This document shows, one piece after another, positions 22,091 to 32,493 of a stretch of DNA of 64,000 nt. A model generated the notes under the pieces. It searched no databases. It had not been told where the DNA came from and saw only the letters and a program-made list of their open reading frames with translations. Numbering within the stretch: the stretch's first letter is position 1; each line of letters begins with the position of its first letter. Made by a program: the position numbers and the translations under genes. Source of the stretch: Bacillus pumilus (lineage in GTDB: Bacteria > Bacillota > Bacilli > Bacillales > Bacillaceae). The stretch lies in assembly GCA_001938995.1 (NCBI GenBank), contig MKZN01000005.1:156147-220146 (forward strand). Direction: 5' to 3'.

Positions 22091-22861
22091 ATGCTCATTA
22101 AAAGTGAAGGAATCGTCCTTAGAACAACAAATTATGGCGAAACAAACAAAATTGTCACGCTACTTACTAGAGAACATGGGAAAATTGGTGTGATGGCAAG
22201 GGGCGCTAAAAAAACAAACAGTCGCCTATCAGCTATTAGCCAGCCGTTTCTATACGGAACCTTCCTTATCCAAACATCAACAGGACTTGGAACGCTCCAG
22301 CAAGGTGAAATGTTGGAAAGTATGCGAACCATTCGGGAAGATTTATTTTTAACCGCTTACGCCGCATATATGACAGAGTTACTCGATAAGGGGACAGAAG
22401 AAAAAAAGCCAAATCCTTATTTGTTTGAGCTGCTTCTTCAATCCTTGAAACATCTCAACGAAGGCACAGATGCTGATATTATTTTATTTATTGTAGAAGT
22501 CAAAATGTTATCAGTCATGGGGATGAAGCCTGAACTGGATCAATGTGTCCATTGTGGTCATAAAGAAGGGCAGTTCCATTTCTCGATTAGAGATAACGGA
22601 TTCATTTGTCAAAACTGCTTTGCGAAAGATCCATATAGACTGCCCTTATCCCCAGCAGCTGCAAGACTACTCCGCTTGTTTCATTATTTTGATTTATCAA
22701 GGCTTGGTCAGGTTGACGTCAAACCGACAACAAAACAAGAAATTCGTCAAGTGCTAGATCATTACTATGATGAGTATTCTGGACTTTATTTAAAATCAAA
22801 AAAATTCATGAATCAGATGGAATCAATGAAAAAACTGATGGGTGACGAAAACAAAAGTTGA
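22091..22861 (+). CDS. recO: DNA repair protein RecO
   Basis: 256-residue recombination mediator that works with RecF/RecR to load RecA onto SSB-coated DNA. It has an N-terminal OB fold ([19 protein letters not shown]), a helical domain, and a zinc finger with CVHCGH and CQNCF (about 154-180). CGGAGTG precedes the ATG. The stop codon overlaps the -35 box of the glyQ T-box promoter. Confidence 0.96.
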   Translation: MLIKSEGIVLRTTNYGETNKIVTLLTREHGKIGVMARGAKKTNSRLSAISQPFLYGTFLIQTSTGLGTLQQGEMLESMRTIREDLFLTAYAAYMTELLDKGTEEKKPNPYLFELLLQSLKHLNEGTDADIILFIVEVKMLSVMGMKPELDQCVHCGHKEGQFHFSIRDNGFICQNCFAKDPYRLPLSPAAARLLRLFHYFDLSRLGQVDVKPTTKQEIRQVLDHYYDEYSGLYLKSKKFMNQMESMKKLMGDENKS

Positions 22862-22886
22862 CATATCCCATGACTTTTTGTAAGAT
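22858..22886 (+). promoter_or_regulatory. Sigma-A promoter of the glyQ-glyS T-box transcript
   Basis: TTGACA (22858-22863), 17-base spacer, TAAGAT (22881-22886). It overlaps the recO stop codon and precedes the T-box leader. Confidence 0.75.
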
Positions 22887-22904
22887 CATCTAAGATAAAA
22901 TATG

Positions 22905-23118
22905 TTGCATTGACAGAAAGAAGTACTTACGTATTATCCATAAAAGCGACCTTAGGGCGGTGTGAGCTAAGGATGGAAGCGTAACGAAAAGGCATTCTTG
23001 AGCAACGTAAAACAAAGAGGCTGGATGACGATACCAGCAAATAGGGTGGAACCGCGGGAAAAACTCTCGTCCCTATGTTTGCAAGAACCTTGCGAGCATA
23101 GAGACGGGAGTTTTTGTG
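22905..23118 (+). promoter_or_regulatory. Glycine T-box riboswitch (glyQS leader)
   Basis: Leader of glyQ-glyS controlled by uncharged tRNA-Gly. The T-box core AGGGTGGAACCGCG is at 23043-23056. Its TGGA pairs with the tRNA acceptor end. Stem I holds AGTA, GGTGTGAGC and AAGGATGGAAGC, with the probable specifier codon GGC at 22991-22993 followed by A. The terminator (about 23060-23115) pairs ACTCTCGTC with GACGGGAGT and ends in TTTTT. When uncharged tRNA binds, the antiterminator forms and glyQS is transcribed. Confidence 0.95.
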
Positions 23119-23188
23119 TTCTCATCAGAGGTTCTAGTCCCCACCCGTATACATAACGGATGGTGTAGAAAAGATGGAGGTGCGATCA

Positions 23189-24076
23189 TTGAATATTCAA
23201 GACATGATTTTGACATTGCAAAAGCATTGGTCAAATGAAGGCTGCGTATTAATGCAGGCGTATGACACAGAAAAAGGTGCAGGAACGATGAGCCCATACA
23301 CGTTCCTTCGAAGCATCGGTCCAGAGCCATGGAAGGTGGCATATGTCGAGCCTTCAAGGCGCCCGGCTGATGGCAGATATGGGGAGAACCCGAATAGATT
23401 ATATCAACATCACCAATTTCAAGTGATTATTAAGCCGTCACCTGATAACATTCAAGAACTGTATCTTGAATCCTTAAAGGCGCTTGGCATTGACCCACTG
23501 AAACACGATATTCGTTTTGTAGAAGACAACTGGGAAAATCCATCTCTTGGCTGTGCAGGACTTGGCTGGGAAGTATGGCTTGATGGCATGGAGATCACGC
23601 AATTTACGTATTTCCAACAAGTCGGTGGTTTAGAGTGTAAGCCAGTTTCCGTTGAAATCACATACGGCATCGAACGTCTTGCTTCTTATATTCAAGACAA
23701 AGAAAATGTCTTTGATTTGGAATGGACGGACGGCTTTACAGTGAGAGATTTATTCTTAATGGCAGAATACGAGCACTCTGTTTATACATTTGAAACATCT
23801 AATACGGAGATGCTATTTGATTTGTTTACGACCTACGAAAAAGAAGCGCATAGCCAGATGGACAAAGGACTTGTTCACCCGGCATACGATTACGTGCTGA
23901 AATGCTCACATACGTTTAACCTGCTGGACGCGAAGGGTGCCATCTCTGTTACTGAACGAACAGGCTATATAGGTAGAGTACGCCATCTAGCGAGGAAAGT
24001 AGCCAAAACGTATTATGAAGAACGAGAAAAACTTGGATTCCCAATGCTAAAAGAGGAGGCGGCTTCTCATGAATAA
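23189..24076 (+). CDS. glyQ: Glycine-tRNA ligase alpha subunit
   Basis: 295-residue catalytic alpha subunit of the bacterial alpha2-beta2 glycyl-tRNA synthetase. It begins [14 protein letters not shown] and contains the class II elements [20 protein letters not shown] and the conserved [21 protein letters not shown] 23189 fits the family N-terminus and has TGGAGGTG about 7 bases upstream. An in-frame ATG 15 bases earlier overlaps that ribosome-binding site. Controlled by the T-box leader and overlapping glyS by 8 bases. Confidence 0.96.
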   Translation: MNIQDMILTLQKHWSNEGCVLMQAYDTEKGAGTMSPYTFLRSIGPEPWKVAYVEPSRRPADGRYGENPNRLYQHHQFQVIIKPSPDNIQELYLESLKALGIDPLKHDIRFVEDNWENPSLGCAGLGWEVWLDGMEITQFTYFQQVGGLECKPVSVEITYGIERLASYIQDKENVFDLEWTDGFTVRDLFLMAEYEHSVYTFETSNTEMLFDLFTTYEKEAHSQMDKGLVHPAYDYVLKCSHTFNLLDAKGAISVTERTGYIGRVRHLARKVAKTYYEEREKLGFPMLKEEAASHE

Positions 24077-26114
24077 ACAAGATGTATTACTCGAAATCGG
24101 CTTAGAAGAGATGCCGGCTCGTTTCATGCCTGAAAGCACAAAGCAGCTAGGTGAGAAAGTAAAAGCCTGGTTTGTATCGCAAAATATTTCATTTGAAGAC
24201 GTTGCCTTATTCAATTCACCGAGACGCCTTGCTGTACTCGTCAAAGGGGTTGCGGAAAAACAAGAAGATATTAAAGAAGAAGCAAAAGGACCTGCTAAAA
24301 AGATTGCACAAGATACTGATGGAAATTGGACGAAAGCGGCAGAGGGCTTTGCCCGAGGACAAGGCGCTTCAACAGATGACCTTTATTTCAAAGAAATCAA
24401 AGGTGTTGATTATGTCCATGTGCAAAAATTTGAAGAAGGAAAACAAGTAAAAGATCTGCTTCCTGCACTAGGTGACATTGCCCTTTCTTTAAACTTTCCA
24501 AAGAACATGAGATGGGGAAATAAAGATCTACGTTATATCCGTCCGATTAAGTGGATTGTTTGTTTATTTGGGCAAGAAGTGATTCCAGTTGACATTGCAG
24601 GTGTGAAAAGCGGCAGGGAGACAAGAGGCCATCGTTTCCTTGGTACAACAGCTATCATTGAATCACCGGCTACTTATGAACAAACATTACAAGATCAATT
24701 TGTCATTGCAGATTCGGATAAAAGAAAACAGTTGATTACAGAGCAGCTAGGTGCCCTCTCAACAGAAAAAGGCTGGGTCATCCCAGTTGACCCGGAGCTA
24801 CTAGAAGAAGTCAACGACCTTGTGGAATACCCTACCGTGCTGTTTGGTTCATTTGAGGAAGAGTTCCTAGCATTACCAGAGGAAGTATTGGTGACGACAA
24901 TGAAAGAGCACCAGCGCTATTTCCCTGTGAAAAATGAGCAAGGAGAACTACTCCCGTATTTTATTACCGTAAGAAACGGAAACAGTGAGGCATTAGAGAA
25001 TGTCGCAAGAGGAAATGAAAAAGTACTCCGTGCCCGTTTATCAGATGCTGCATTTTTCTATAAAGAAGATGAAAAACTAGTCATTGAAGACAATATTAAA
25101 AAGCTTGATAAAGTTGTATTCCATGAGAAGCTTGGAACGATTGGAGACAAACTAAAGAGAGTAACAGCCATTGCGGTTCGACTCGCATCACATATCGGGG
25201 CAGATGACGAAACGACAAAACGTGTGGAAAGAGCTGCCAGCATTTCGAAGTTTGATCTTGTGACTCAAATGGTCAATGAATTCCCTGAATTACAAGGGAT
25301 CATGGGTGAGAAATATGCAAAAGCACTTGGAGAACACGAGGAAGTCGCAAAGAGCATCAATGAACACTATATGCCGCGTTTTGCTGGTGATCAAGCACCC
25401 TCCACTCTGATTGGAGCCATCGTCGCAGTAGCTGATAAACTAGATTCAATTTGTTCATTCTTCTCTATTGACGTCATTCCAACAGGTTCTCAAGATCCTT
25501 ATGGATTGAGAAGACAAGCGAGCGGCATTGTCCAAATCCTGCTTGACCGTCATTGGAACATCTCATGTAAAGAGCTATTAGCGATTGCTCAAATAGAGGA
25601 AGCGCATGAAGCCGCTCTAATAGAATTTTTGACGCAACGCTTAAAGTACGTCCTTCAAGCCAAGAATATCCGCCATGATGTCGTTGATGCAGTGCTCGAT
25701 GTTGAAAATATCGAACCATACGCGGTTGTGAAAAAAGCTGCTGTGCTTGAAGTGAGCGTAAAACAGGAACACTTCAAAGAAACGGCTGAAGCGTTGGGAC
25801 GTGTCATTTCAATTAGTAAAAAAGGCGAAGATCTTGAGATTCAGCCTGCGTTGTTTGAAAACAAACACGAGCAAGTACTCTTTGAGGCATATCAGCAAGT
25901 AGACGCTACTGTGAAAGAGCATGTTGCAGCCGGAGAATACAAATTGGCACTTGATGCGTTAGACACGTTAAAAGCACCGATTGTTCATTATTTTGATCAT
26001 ACAATGGTTCATGCGGATGATGAAAAACTGAAACAAAACCGTTTGGCACAAATGGTCAAATTAGCAAAAGTGATTCAATCATTTGCGAATATGAATGATT
26101 TAATTGTAAAATAA
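24069..26114 (+). CDS. glyS: Glycine-tRNA ligase beta subunit
   Basis: 681-residue beta subunit of glycyl-tRNA synthetase, recognising tRNA-Gly. It begins [19 protein letters not shown] and has the B3/B4-like and HD-like central domains and a C-terminal anticodon-binding domain. GAGGAGGCG precedes the ATG within the end of glyQ, indicating translational coupling for equal subunit amounts. A terminator follows. Confidence 0.97.
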   Translation: MNKQDVLLEIGLEEMPARFMPESTKQLGEKVKAWFVSQNISFEDVALFNSPRRLAVLVKGVAEKQEDIKEEAKGPAKKIAQDTDGNWTKAAEGFARGQGASTDDLYFKEIKGVDYVHVQKFEEGKQVKDLLPALGDIALSLNFPKNMRWGNKDLRYIRPIKWIVCLFGQEVIPVDIAGVKSGRETRGHRFLGTTAIIESPATYEQTLQDQFVIADSDKRKQLITEQLGALSTEKGWVIPVDPELLEEVNDLVEYPTVLFGSFEEEFLALPEEVLVTTMKEHQRYFPVKNEQGELLPYFITVRNGNSEALENVARGNEKVLRARLSDAAFFYKEDEKLVIEDNIKKLDKVVFHEKLGTIGDKLKRVTAIAVRLASHIGADDETTKRVERAASISKFDLVTQMVNEFPELQGIMGEKYAKALGEHEEVAKSINEHYMPRFAGDQAPSTLIGAIVAVADKLDSICSFFSIDVIPTGSQDPYGLRRQASGIVQILLDRHWNISCKELLAIAQIEEAHEAALIEFLTQRLKYVLQAKNIRHDVVDAVLDVENIEPYAVVKKAAVLEVSVKQEHFKETAEALGRVISISKKGEDLEIQPALFENKHEQVLFEAYQQVDATVKEHVAAGEYKLALDALDTLKAPIVHYFDHTMVHADDEKLKQNRLAQMVKLAKVIQSFANMNDLIVK

Positions 26115-26125
26115 ATACTTAAGAG

Positions 26126-26157
26126 CGGTTGCCTTTTTTGAAGGGCAATCGTTTTTT
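26126..26157 (+). terminator. Terminator after glyS
   Basis: CGGTTGCC (26126-26133) pairs with GGCAATCG (26144-26151; one G-U), followed by TTTTTT. Confidence 0.87.
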
Positions 26158-26278
26158 ACTCATTTATTAAGGGTTTTTGAGTTGAATTCTGTTTCATTCG
26201 GACAAAGATGCGCTATAATATGATGAGTTATGAAAATGATATACATAAGTAAAGATTCGCTCTCTCTATTTAAAGGTG

Positions 26279-26917
26279 GTGAGTACAATCGAGTTAAATA
26301 AACGGCAAGAGCAGATTTTACAGATTGTCAAAGAGAATGGTCCGATCACTGGAGAGCATATTGCCGATCGGCTGAACTTAACGAGGGCTACCCTGAGACC
26401 AGATTTAGCCATTCTAACGATGTCTGGCTTTTTAGAAGCAAGACCAAGGGTCGGCTATTTTTTCACAGGAAAAACAGGCACACAGCTTCTAGCAGATAAG
26501 CTGAAGAAACTTCAAGTGAAAGACTTTCAATCCATACCAGTCGTGATACATGAGAATGTTTCGGTTTATGATGCGATTTGTACGATGTTTTTAGAGGATG
26601 TGGGTACATTATTCGTTGTAGATGACCACTCTATTTTAACTGGCGTATTATCAAGAAAAGACCTCCTTCGCGCTAGTATTGGGAAACAAGAACTTCCATC
26701 GATCCCCGTCCACATTATTATGACAAGGATGCCGAACATCACCGTTTGCCGTAAGGAAGATATCATTATGGATGTGGCTAAACACTTGATTGAAAAGCAA
26801 ATAGATGCACTGCCTGTCATTAAAGATACGGATAAAGGCTTTGAAGTGGTAGGTAGAATTACGAAAACAAACATGACGAAAATACTTGTTAGCTTATCGG
26901 AGAATGAAATTATCTAA
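26279..26917 (+). CDS. ccpN: Transcriptional repressor CcpN
   Basis: About 212-residue repressor (yqzB) of gluconeogenic genes under glycolytic conditions. In B. subtilis its targets include gapB, pckA and the small RNA SR1. It has an N-terminal helix-turn-helix ([23 protein letters not shown]) and two CBS domains (about 75-205) for ligand sensing. GTG 26279 follows the usual N-terminus. The Shine-Dalgarno-like AAAGGTGGTGA (26272-26282) overlaps that GTG and is ideally spaced for ATC 26288 instead. The next gene is its functional partner ppsR. Confidence 0.94.
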   Translation: MSTIELNKRQEQILQIVKENGPITGEHIADRLNLTRATLRPDLAILTMSGFLEARPRVGYFFTGKTGTQLLADKLKKLQVKDFQSIPVVIHENVSVYDAICTMFLEDVGTLFVVDDHSILTGVLSRKDLLRASIGKQELPSIPVHIIMTRMPNITVCRKEDIIMDVAKHLIEKQIDALPVIKDTDKGFEVVGRITKTNMTKILVSLSENEII

Positions 26918-26942
26918 TCATAGAGGACTGCGAGGGGATGTT

Positions 26943-27764
26943 ATGAGTAATCGCGTAATTTTTGTTGTATCAGATTCAGTAGGAGAAACAGCAGAGCTCG
27001 TGGTCAAAGCGGCACTTAGCCAATTTGATGGTAGCTCATCAGACCATTCAAACATTAGAAGAATCCCATATGTAGAGGATATCGGTACGATCAAAGAAGT
27101 CATTTCATTGGCAAAGGCAGATAACGGAATCGTCTGCTTCACACTTGTTGTGCCAGAGATGCGCCAATTTTTAATTAAAGAGGCGGAAGCAAACGGAGTT
27201 GTTTACTATGACATCATTGGTCCTCTCATTGATCAAATGGAAACCGCATATGGAAATGAAGCAAAACATGAGCCTGGTCGTGTACGCCAATTGGATGAAG
27301 ACTATTTTAAAAAGGTAGAAGCCATCGAATTTGCTGTGAAATATGATGATGGAAGAGACCCAAGAGGAATCTTAAAGGCTGACATTGTGTTGATTGGCGT
27401 TTCGCGTACGTCTAAGACGCCGCTTTCTCAATACTTGGCTCATAAGCGATTGAAGGTAGCGAACGTTCCGATTGTTCCTGAAGTGGACCCGCCAGAAGAG
27501 TTATTTTCAGTGGATCCGAAAAAATGCATCGGCCTCAAAATTAGCCCAGACAAACTGAATCATATTCGTAAAGAACGGTTGAAATCCTTAGGTCTAAATG
27601 ATCGAGCCATTTATGCAAACATCGAGCGGATTAAAGAGGAACTAGAGTATTTCGAAAAAGTGGTGGATCGAATCAACTGTCAAGTCGTTGACGTATCGAA
27701 CAAAGCAGTAGAAGAAACGGCAAATGTCATTCATCAAATGCTAACCAAAAGAGGTTCCGAATAA
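26943..27764 (+). CDS. yqfL: Pyruvate,phosphate dikinase regulatory-type protein (YqfL)
   Basis: 273-residue DUF299/PSRP family protein. The family contains bifunctional kinase/pyrophosphorylases acting on PEP-forming enzymes. The P-loop-like [11 protein letters not shown] lies at about 152-162, and [13 protein letters not shown] starts the protein. In B. subtilis YqfL acts as a positive modulator of CcpN-dependent control, consistent with the adjacent genes. ATG 26943 follows GCGAGGGG, and upstream in-frame starts lack a ribosome-binding site. Confidence 0.9.
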   Translation: MSNRVIFVVSDSVGETAELVVKAALSQFDGSSSDHSNIRRIPYVEDIGTIKEVISLAKADNGIVCFTLVVPEMRQFLIKEAEANGVVYYDIIGPLIDQMETAYGNEAKHEPGRVRQLDEDYFKKVEAIEFAVKYDDGRDPRGILKADIVLIGVSRTSKTPLSQYLAHKRLKVANVPIVPEVDPPEELFSVDPKKCIGLKISPDKLNHIRKERLKSLGLNDRAIYANIERIKEELEYFEKVVDRINCQVVDVSNKAVEETANVIHQMLTKRGSE

Positions 27765-27790
27765 ACTCAGGATACTCCTCCTGGGTTTTT
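27763..27790 (+). terminator. Terminator after yqfL
   Basis: ACTCAGGA and TCCTGGGT pair around a six-base loop at the end of the gene, followed by TTTTTCC. Confidence 0.8.
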
Positions 27791-27838
27791 CCTATGGTGG
27801 GAAGCGGGTAAACAAAAACAATGGCATATTTACTGCAT

Positions 27839-27868
27839 TTGTATTATAATAAAAAATTGTGATAAAAT
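27839..27868 (+). promoter_or_regulatory. Possible promoter region of the yqxD-dnaG-sigA operon
   Basis: TTGTAT (27839-27844), 18-base spacer, TAAAAT (27863-27868). A perfect TATAAT (27845-27850) overlaps this and could be a second -10, though its -35 (TGGCAT) is weak. In B. subtilis tandem sigma-A promoters drive this operon. The match here is moderate, and about 150 bases of AT-rich leader follow without clear structure. Confidence 0.4.
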
Positions 27869-28025
27869 GATTGATTTTAGGTTTAAGTTAAGTCAAGAAC
27901 GAATAAACTAATATTGGCAGAAGTCAAGTGAATCTGAACATAACTTTTCGACAAAATGAGCTTTACTGTTAAACACTTTATGGGGGAAAAGTATGGTCTT
28001 TTTGCTTCTCTAAAGCAGGAATAAG

Positions 28026-28526
28026 GTGGAGGGATGGAGAATTAGTCACCTGAATGAACATACAAAAGGTAGGACGATATATGTCGATGCAGATGCTTGT
28101 CCTGTAAAAGACGAAATCCTCTCTGTTGCATCTCAATATCATATACATGTGACGTTCATTGCTTCATATGAGCATTTTCAAACCAAAAGATCAGCACTTG
28201 AAGATTGGCGGTTTGTCGATACACATAAAGAAGCAGCGGATTTAGTCATTGCAAATGCAGCTGTCGCCCATGATATTGTGGTGACGCAGGATATTGGTCT
28301 TGCTTCTTTATTGCTTCCAAGAGATGTCATTGTTTTGTCAGAAAGAGGACGAATGTACACGAATGAAACAATTGACTTTGATTTGCAACGCAGGCATGTT
28401 TCCAGCAAACAACGAAGAAAAGGTGTATACGGAAAAGGTCCCAAAAAGCTTTTAGAAGAGGATAAAAAGAGATTTATGGCGCAACTACAAAAAATCCTGT
28501 CGAATCATGAAGGATTTTTGAATTAA
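28026..28526 (+). CDS. yqxD: UPF0178 protein YqxD
   Basis: Up to 166 residues, DUF188 family. The core is [13 protein letters not shown] near the N-terminus, [14 protein letters not shown], and a basic C-terminal region with GKGPKKL. Conserved acidic residues suggest a PIN-like metal site, but the activity is unknown. First gene of the operon with dnaG and sigA, as in B. subtilis. The start is uncertain. GTG 28026 is embedded in the purine-rich AAGGTGGAGGG, which would best serve ATT 28041 (see findings). Confidence 0.85.
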   Translation: MEGWRISHLNEHTKGRTIYVDADACPVKDEILSVASQYHIHVTFIASYEHFQTKRSALEDWRFVDTHKEAADLVIANAAVAHDIVVTQDIGLASLLLPRDVIVLSERGRMYTNETIDFDLQRRHVSSKQRRKGVYGKGPKKLLEEDKKRFMAQLQKILSNHEGFLN

Positions 28527-28559
28527 AAGGCGAATAATGTACGACGGAGTGTTATAAGG

Positions 28560-30389
28560 ATGAGCAAACGTATACCAGATGAACTTTTGGAGCAGATCCA
28601 AAAAAACGCAGACATTGTCGAAGTGATTGGAGAATACGTACAGCTTAGAAAGCAAGGTCGAAATTACTTCGGTCTTTGTCCATTCCATGGTGAAAATACT
28701 CCTTCATTCTCTGTTTCAGCAGATAAGCAAATCTTCCATTGTTTTGGCTGTGGTGCAGGAGGTAATGTGTTTTCTTTCCTCAGGCAAATGGAAGGCTACT
28801 CATTTATCGAAGCTGTTTCACACGTGGCGGATAAGTATCATATTGATCTGCCTGATCATGTAGCGAATGCGCAGATCGGCGCCTCGGCGCAAGAGGATAC
28901 AGCAGACCATAAAATGATTGAGGCTCATGAGCTTCTGAAGAAATTTTACCACCATTTGCTGGTAAATACAAAGGAAGGTCAAAAAGCACTCGATTATCTA
29001 CGATCACGAGGCTTTACAGATGAGACGATTGCCAAATTTGAGCTAGGATACGCGTTGGACTCCTGGGATTTCATGACCAAGTTTTTAGAAAAACGAGGGT
29101 TTGACCCCGTGATGATGGAGAAAGCAGGCCTTTTAATTCAACGTGAAAATAGCACAGGCTTTTTTGATCGATTTAGAGATCGTGTCATGTTCCCGATCCA
29201 TGATCATCATGGTACGGTTGTGGCTTTTTCCGGTAGATCGCTTGGTGATCAGCAGCCAAAGTATATGAATAGTCCTGAAACGCCACTTTTTCATAAAAGT
29301 AAGTTGCTTTATCACTTTCATGACGCACGTATGCATATTCGAAAACGCGAACGTGCTGTCCTTTTTGAAGGATTTGCGGACGTCATCTCGGCAGTCACTG
29401 CTGGTGTTGGCGAAAGTGTTGCAACAATGGGAACTTCTTTAACAGAAGAGCATGTGAAACTTCTCAGGCGGAATGTTGAAGAGATCATTTTATGTTATGA
29501 CTCGGATACCGCCGGTTATGAAGCGACCATGAAAGCGTCGGATTTGCTTAGAAAAAGAGGATGTAAAGTTCGCGTTGCCATGGTTCCAGATGGACTTGAT
29601 CCAGATGATTACATTCGTAAATATGGCAGCGAGAAATTTAGGAATGACATCATAGATGCAAGTGTGACATTCATGACATTCAAGATGAATTTTTTCCGAA
29701 GAGGGAAGAATTTATCAGACGAAGGAGACCGTCTTACTTATATGAAGCAAGTTCTCCGAGAAATCAGCCGGTTAAACGGCTCCTTGGAACAAGAGATTTA
29801 CATGAAACAGCTTGCTGGGGAGTTCTCTATCTCACTTGACTCATTAAAGGAACAATTAGAGCTGTTTGTCAAACAGCAGCGGCAAGAAACCAAAAACGCG
29901 CAAGAAGAAAATGGACTTGAAAAACGGCGTGCACATCTGTCAACGCAAGTAAGAAGAAAACGTCTAAGGCCGGCATATGAAAATGCAGAACGCATGTTGT
30001 TAGCTCATATGTTAAAAAGCGAAGACGTGATTCGCAAAGTACTTGACAGAGTTGGGATTGAATTTAATATAGATTCGCACAGGGCGCTTGCAACGTACAT
30101 TTATGGATTGTACGAAGAAGGCAAAGAACCAGCCCCGCAGCACTTGATGAACCGTTTCGAAGACGATCAAATGAATCAGCTTCTGACGGATATCATCATG
30201 ATTCAAGTTGGAGACGAACTAAGTGAAGCTGAATTAAGTGATTATGTAAAAAAAGTGTTGAATCATCGGAATTTGGCAATGATAAAGGAAAAAGAACTAG
30301 AACGTGCAGAAGCGGAGAGGCAAAAAGATTTCTTCAAAGCGGCAACACTTGCAAAAGAAATTATTCAGTTGAACCGTACGCTGAAGTAA
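28560..30389 (+). CDS. dnaG: DNA primase
   Basis: 609-residue primase that makes RNA primers for replication. The N-terminal CHC2 zinc finger shows [14 protein letters not shown] and [11 protein letters not shown] (about 38-68). The TOPRIM catalytic core has [12 protein letters not shown] and [13 protein letters not shown] (about 265-325). The C-terminal helicase-binding domain (about 450-609) contacts DnaB-type helicase. The ATG follows GTTATAAGG, a weak site. In an operon with yqxD and sigA. Confidence 0.97.
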   Translation: MSKRIPDELLEQIQKNADIVEVIGEYVQLRKQGRNYFGLCPFHGENTPSFSVSADKQIFHCFGCGAGGNVFSFLRQMEGYSFIEAVSHVADKYHIDLPDHVANAQIGASAQEDTADHKMIEAHELLKKFYHHLLVNTKEGQKALDYLRSRGFTDETIAKFELGYALDSWDFMTKFLEKRGFDPVMMEKAGLLIQRENSTGFFDRFRDRVMFPIHDHHGTVVAFSGRSLGDQQPKYMNSPETPLFHKSKLLYHFHDARMHIRKRERAVLFEGFADVISAVTAGVGESVATMGTSLTEEHVKLLRRNVEEIILCYDSDTAGYEATMKASDLLRKRGCKVRVAMVPDGLDPDDYIRKYGSEKFRNDIIDASVTFMTFKMNFFRRGKNLSDEGDRLTYMKQVLREISRLNGSLEQEIYMKQLAGEFSISLDSLKEQLELFVKQQRQETKNAQEENGLEKRRAHLSTQVRRKRLRPAYENAERMLLAHMLKSEDVIRKVLDRVGIEFNIDSHRALATYIYGLYEEGKEPAPQHLMNRFEDDQMNQLLTDIIMIQVGDELSEAELSDYVKKVLNHRNLAMIKEKELERAEAERQKDFFKAATLAKEIIQLNRTLK

Positions 30390-30591
30390 AATGTCTCACC
30401 TTTATGACAAGACTTACGGCTGGCAATGAATCCTTTACAGGAGGAGCATAAGACCGCAAGCATCTTGCCTTCATCATTATTTATTTTATTCCTATTTGCT
30501 CAACCTGTTCGATAAAGACAGAAGAACCGGTCTGAAGCAAATCGCAAGTTACTTTAGAAATCGTTGCAAGCTTTGGAAGGAGGGATCCATA

Positions 30592-31713
30592 ATGGCTGAT
30601 AAACAAGCCCACGAAACCGAAACTGAACTAACCTTTGAACAGGTGAGAGATAAACTCACCGAAACGGGTAAAAAACGGGGCGTTTTAACATACGAAGAAA
30701 TCGCAGAGCGTATGTCTAGCTTTGAAATTGAATCAGACCAAATGGATGAATACTATGAATATTTAGGTGAACAGGGTGTCGAGCTCATCAGTGAGAATGA
30801 AGAGACAGCAGACCCAAATGTTCAGCAGCTGGCTAAAGCAGAAGAAGAATTTGACTTGAATGATTTAAGCGTACCACCAGGTGTCAAAATTAATGATCCT
30901 GTTCGTATGTATTTAAAAGAAATCGGCCGTGTCAATCTGTTATCTGCAAAAGAAGAAATCACGTACGCTCAAAAGATTGAAGAAGGCGATGAAGAGTCAA
31001 AAAGAAGATTAGCGGAAGCGAACCTTCGTCTCGTTGTCAGTATCGCAAAACGCTACGTCGGTCGTGGTATGCTGTTCCTTGATTTAATTCAAGAAGGAAA
31101 CATGGGGCTAATGAAGGCGGTTGAGAAGTTTGATTACCGCAAAGGATACAAATTCTCAACATATGCAACTTGGTGGATTAGACAGGCGATCACACGTGCT
31201 ATTGCTGATCAGGCAAGAACGATTCGTATCCCTGTGCATATGGTTGAAACCATTAATAAGTTAATCCGTGTGCAAAGGCAGCTTCTGCAAGATCTAGGCA
31301 GAGAACCAACACCAGAAGAAATCGCTGAGGACATGGATTTAACACCAGAAAAGGTAAGAGAAATTCTAAAAATTGCACAAGAGCCTGTATCTTTAGAAAC
31401 ACCGATTGGTGAAGAAGATGACTCGCATCTTGGCGATTTTATTGAAGATCAAGAGGCGACATCTCCATCAGATCATGCTGCGTATGAATTGTTAAAAGAG
31501 CAGCTTGAAGATGTATTAGACACGCTAACGGACCGTGAAGAAAATGTGCTTAGACTACGTTTCGGACTAGATGACGGAAGAACACGCACATTAGAAGAGG
31601 TTGGAAAAGTGTTTGGCGTAACTAGAGAGCGTATCCGCCAAATTGAAGCGAAGGCTCTTCGAAAATTAAGACATCCTAGCAGAAGTAAACGATTAAAAGA
31701 CTTCTTAGAATAA
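30592..31713 (+). CDS. sigA: Primary sigma factor SigA (RpoD)
   Basis: 373-residue housekeeping sigma factor. Region 1.1 is acidic. Region 2 includes [17 protein letters not shown] and the -10 recognition helix [14 protein letters not shown]. Region 3 follows, and region 4 has the -35 recognition helix [22 protein letters not shown] 30592 follows GGAAGGAGGGA. An upstream in-frame extension is not homologous. The 200-base gap after dnaG contains an unused AGGAGGAG (30439-30446). Confidence 0.98.
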   Translation: MADKQAHETETELTFEQVRDKLTETGKKRGVLTYEEIAERMSSFEIESDQMDEYYEYLGEQGVELISENEETADPNVQQLAKAEEEFDLNDLSVPPGVKINDPVRMYLKEIGRVNLLSAKEEITYAQKIEEGDEESKRRLAEANLRLVVSIAKRYVGRGMLFLDLIQEGNMGLMKAVEKFDYRKGYKFSTYATWWIRQAITRAIADQARTIRIPVHMVETINKLIRVQRQLLQDLGREPTPEEIAEDMDLTPEKVREILKIAQEPVSLETPIGEEDDSHLGDFIEDQEATSPSDHAAYELLKEQLEDVLDTLTDREENVLRLRFGLDDGRTRTLEEVGKVFGVTRERIRQIEAKALRKLRHPSRSKRLKDFLE

Positions 31714-31719
31714 AACCGG

Positions 31720-31750
31720 ACGGATCTTGAAAGAGATCCGTTCTTTCTTC
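31720..31750 (+). terminator. Terminator after sigA
   Basis: ACGGATC and GATCCGT pair around a short A/G-rich loop, followed by TCTTTCTTC. It ends the yqxD-dnaG-sigA transcript. Confidence 0.78.
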
Positions 31751-31930
31751 ATGAAAATGAAAACGCTTTTTTCAATCTGATTATATTTTACTGAATAACA
31801 AATGAATTTGCAATGTTCTTAGAAAAAAGATGTATAAAAAATACAACAAAAGTGTGAATGACTTCATTTCTTAGCAAGATCAGTTTTTGTCTAATCTGTG
31901 AACTTGACCAAAGTTTTGTATCATAATTCG

Positions 31931-31958
31931 TTTACTTTTTGTAAAATTAAAGTAGAAT
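31931..31958 (+). promoter_or_regulatory. Probable promoter of cccA
   Basis: TTTACT (31931-31936), 16-base spacer, TAGAAT (31953-31958), 56 bases ahead of the cccA start. A moderate sigma-A match. Confidence 0.5.
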
Positions 31959-32013
31959 TAGAATTGTTTGCATAGTCTCAAAGGGGTTTTTCACAAAGGG
32001 GAGGATGAAAGAA

Positions 32014-32373
32014 ATGAAACGGAATCCACTTATACCATTCTTATTGATTGCCATTTTAGGAATCGGACTCACTTTTTTCTTATCAATGAAGGGGCTTAAA
32101 GATGAAGAGAAGATTGCCTCTGGGGGCGAAGAGCAAAAGCAAGAACAGACAGCAGATGCTACGCCTGAAGAATTGTATAAACAGAACTGTATCAGCTGCC
32201 ATGGGGAAAACTATGAAGGCGGGGCAGGTCCAGCATTAAAAGGGATCGGCGATAAAATGGAAGTAGCCGAGATCAAGAAGAAAATTCAAGAAGGCGGAAA
32301 TGGGATGCCAGGCGGATTGATTCCGAATGAAAAGCTAGATGAAATGTCGGAATGGGTATCGAAAATCAAATAA
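32014..32373 (+). CDS. cccA: Cytochrome c-550 CccA
   Basis: 119-residue membrane-anchored c-type cytochrome of the respiratory chain. It has an uncleaved N-terminal transmembrane anchor (about 5-25, PFLLIAILGIGLTFFLSM), a charged linker, and a small heme domain with the covalent heme motif CISCH near 63-67. The axial Met is in GNGMPGGLIP. ATG 32014 is chosen because AAAGGGGAGG ends right before the in-frame ATG at 32005, too close for initiation there. Confidence 0.95.
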   Translation: MKRNPLIPFLLIAILGIGLTFFLSMKGLKDEEKIASGGEEQKQEQTADATPEELYKQNCISCHGENYEGGAGPALKGIGDKMEVAEIKKKIQEGGNGMPGGLIPNEKLDEMSEWVSKIK

Positions 32374-32381
32374 TCATGCAC

Positions 32382-32414
32382 AAAAAGCTCTTTTTCATAA
32401 GAAGAGCTTTTTTC
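32382..32414 (+). terminator. Terminator after cccA
   Basis: An 11-bp perfect stem AAAAAGCTCTT/AAGAGCTTTTT with a 9-base loop, ending in a T-run. Confidence 0.9.
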
Positions 32415-32493
32415 ATTTGAAAACGACTTTTAAAAAGTCCATAATTTATATAAGATAGACAAGTATGAACATTAAAGAAAAGTAGTGATACAT

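Larger units (their letters stand above)
31714..32013 (+). other. Intergenic region sigA-cccA
   Basis: 300 bases without a gene. It holds the sigA terminator (31720-31750), a partial catabolite-responsive-like element TGAAAACGCTTTTTTCA (31758-31774), an AT-rich stretch in which I see no coding potential, and the probable cccA promoter (31931-31958). Confidence 0.7.
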
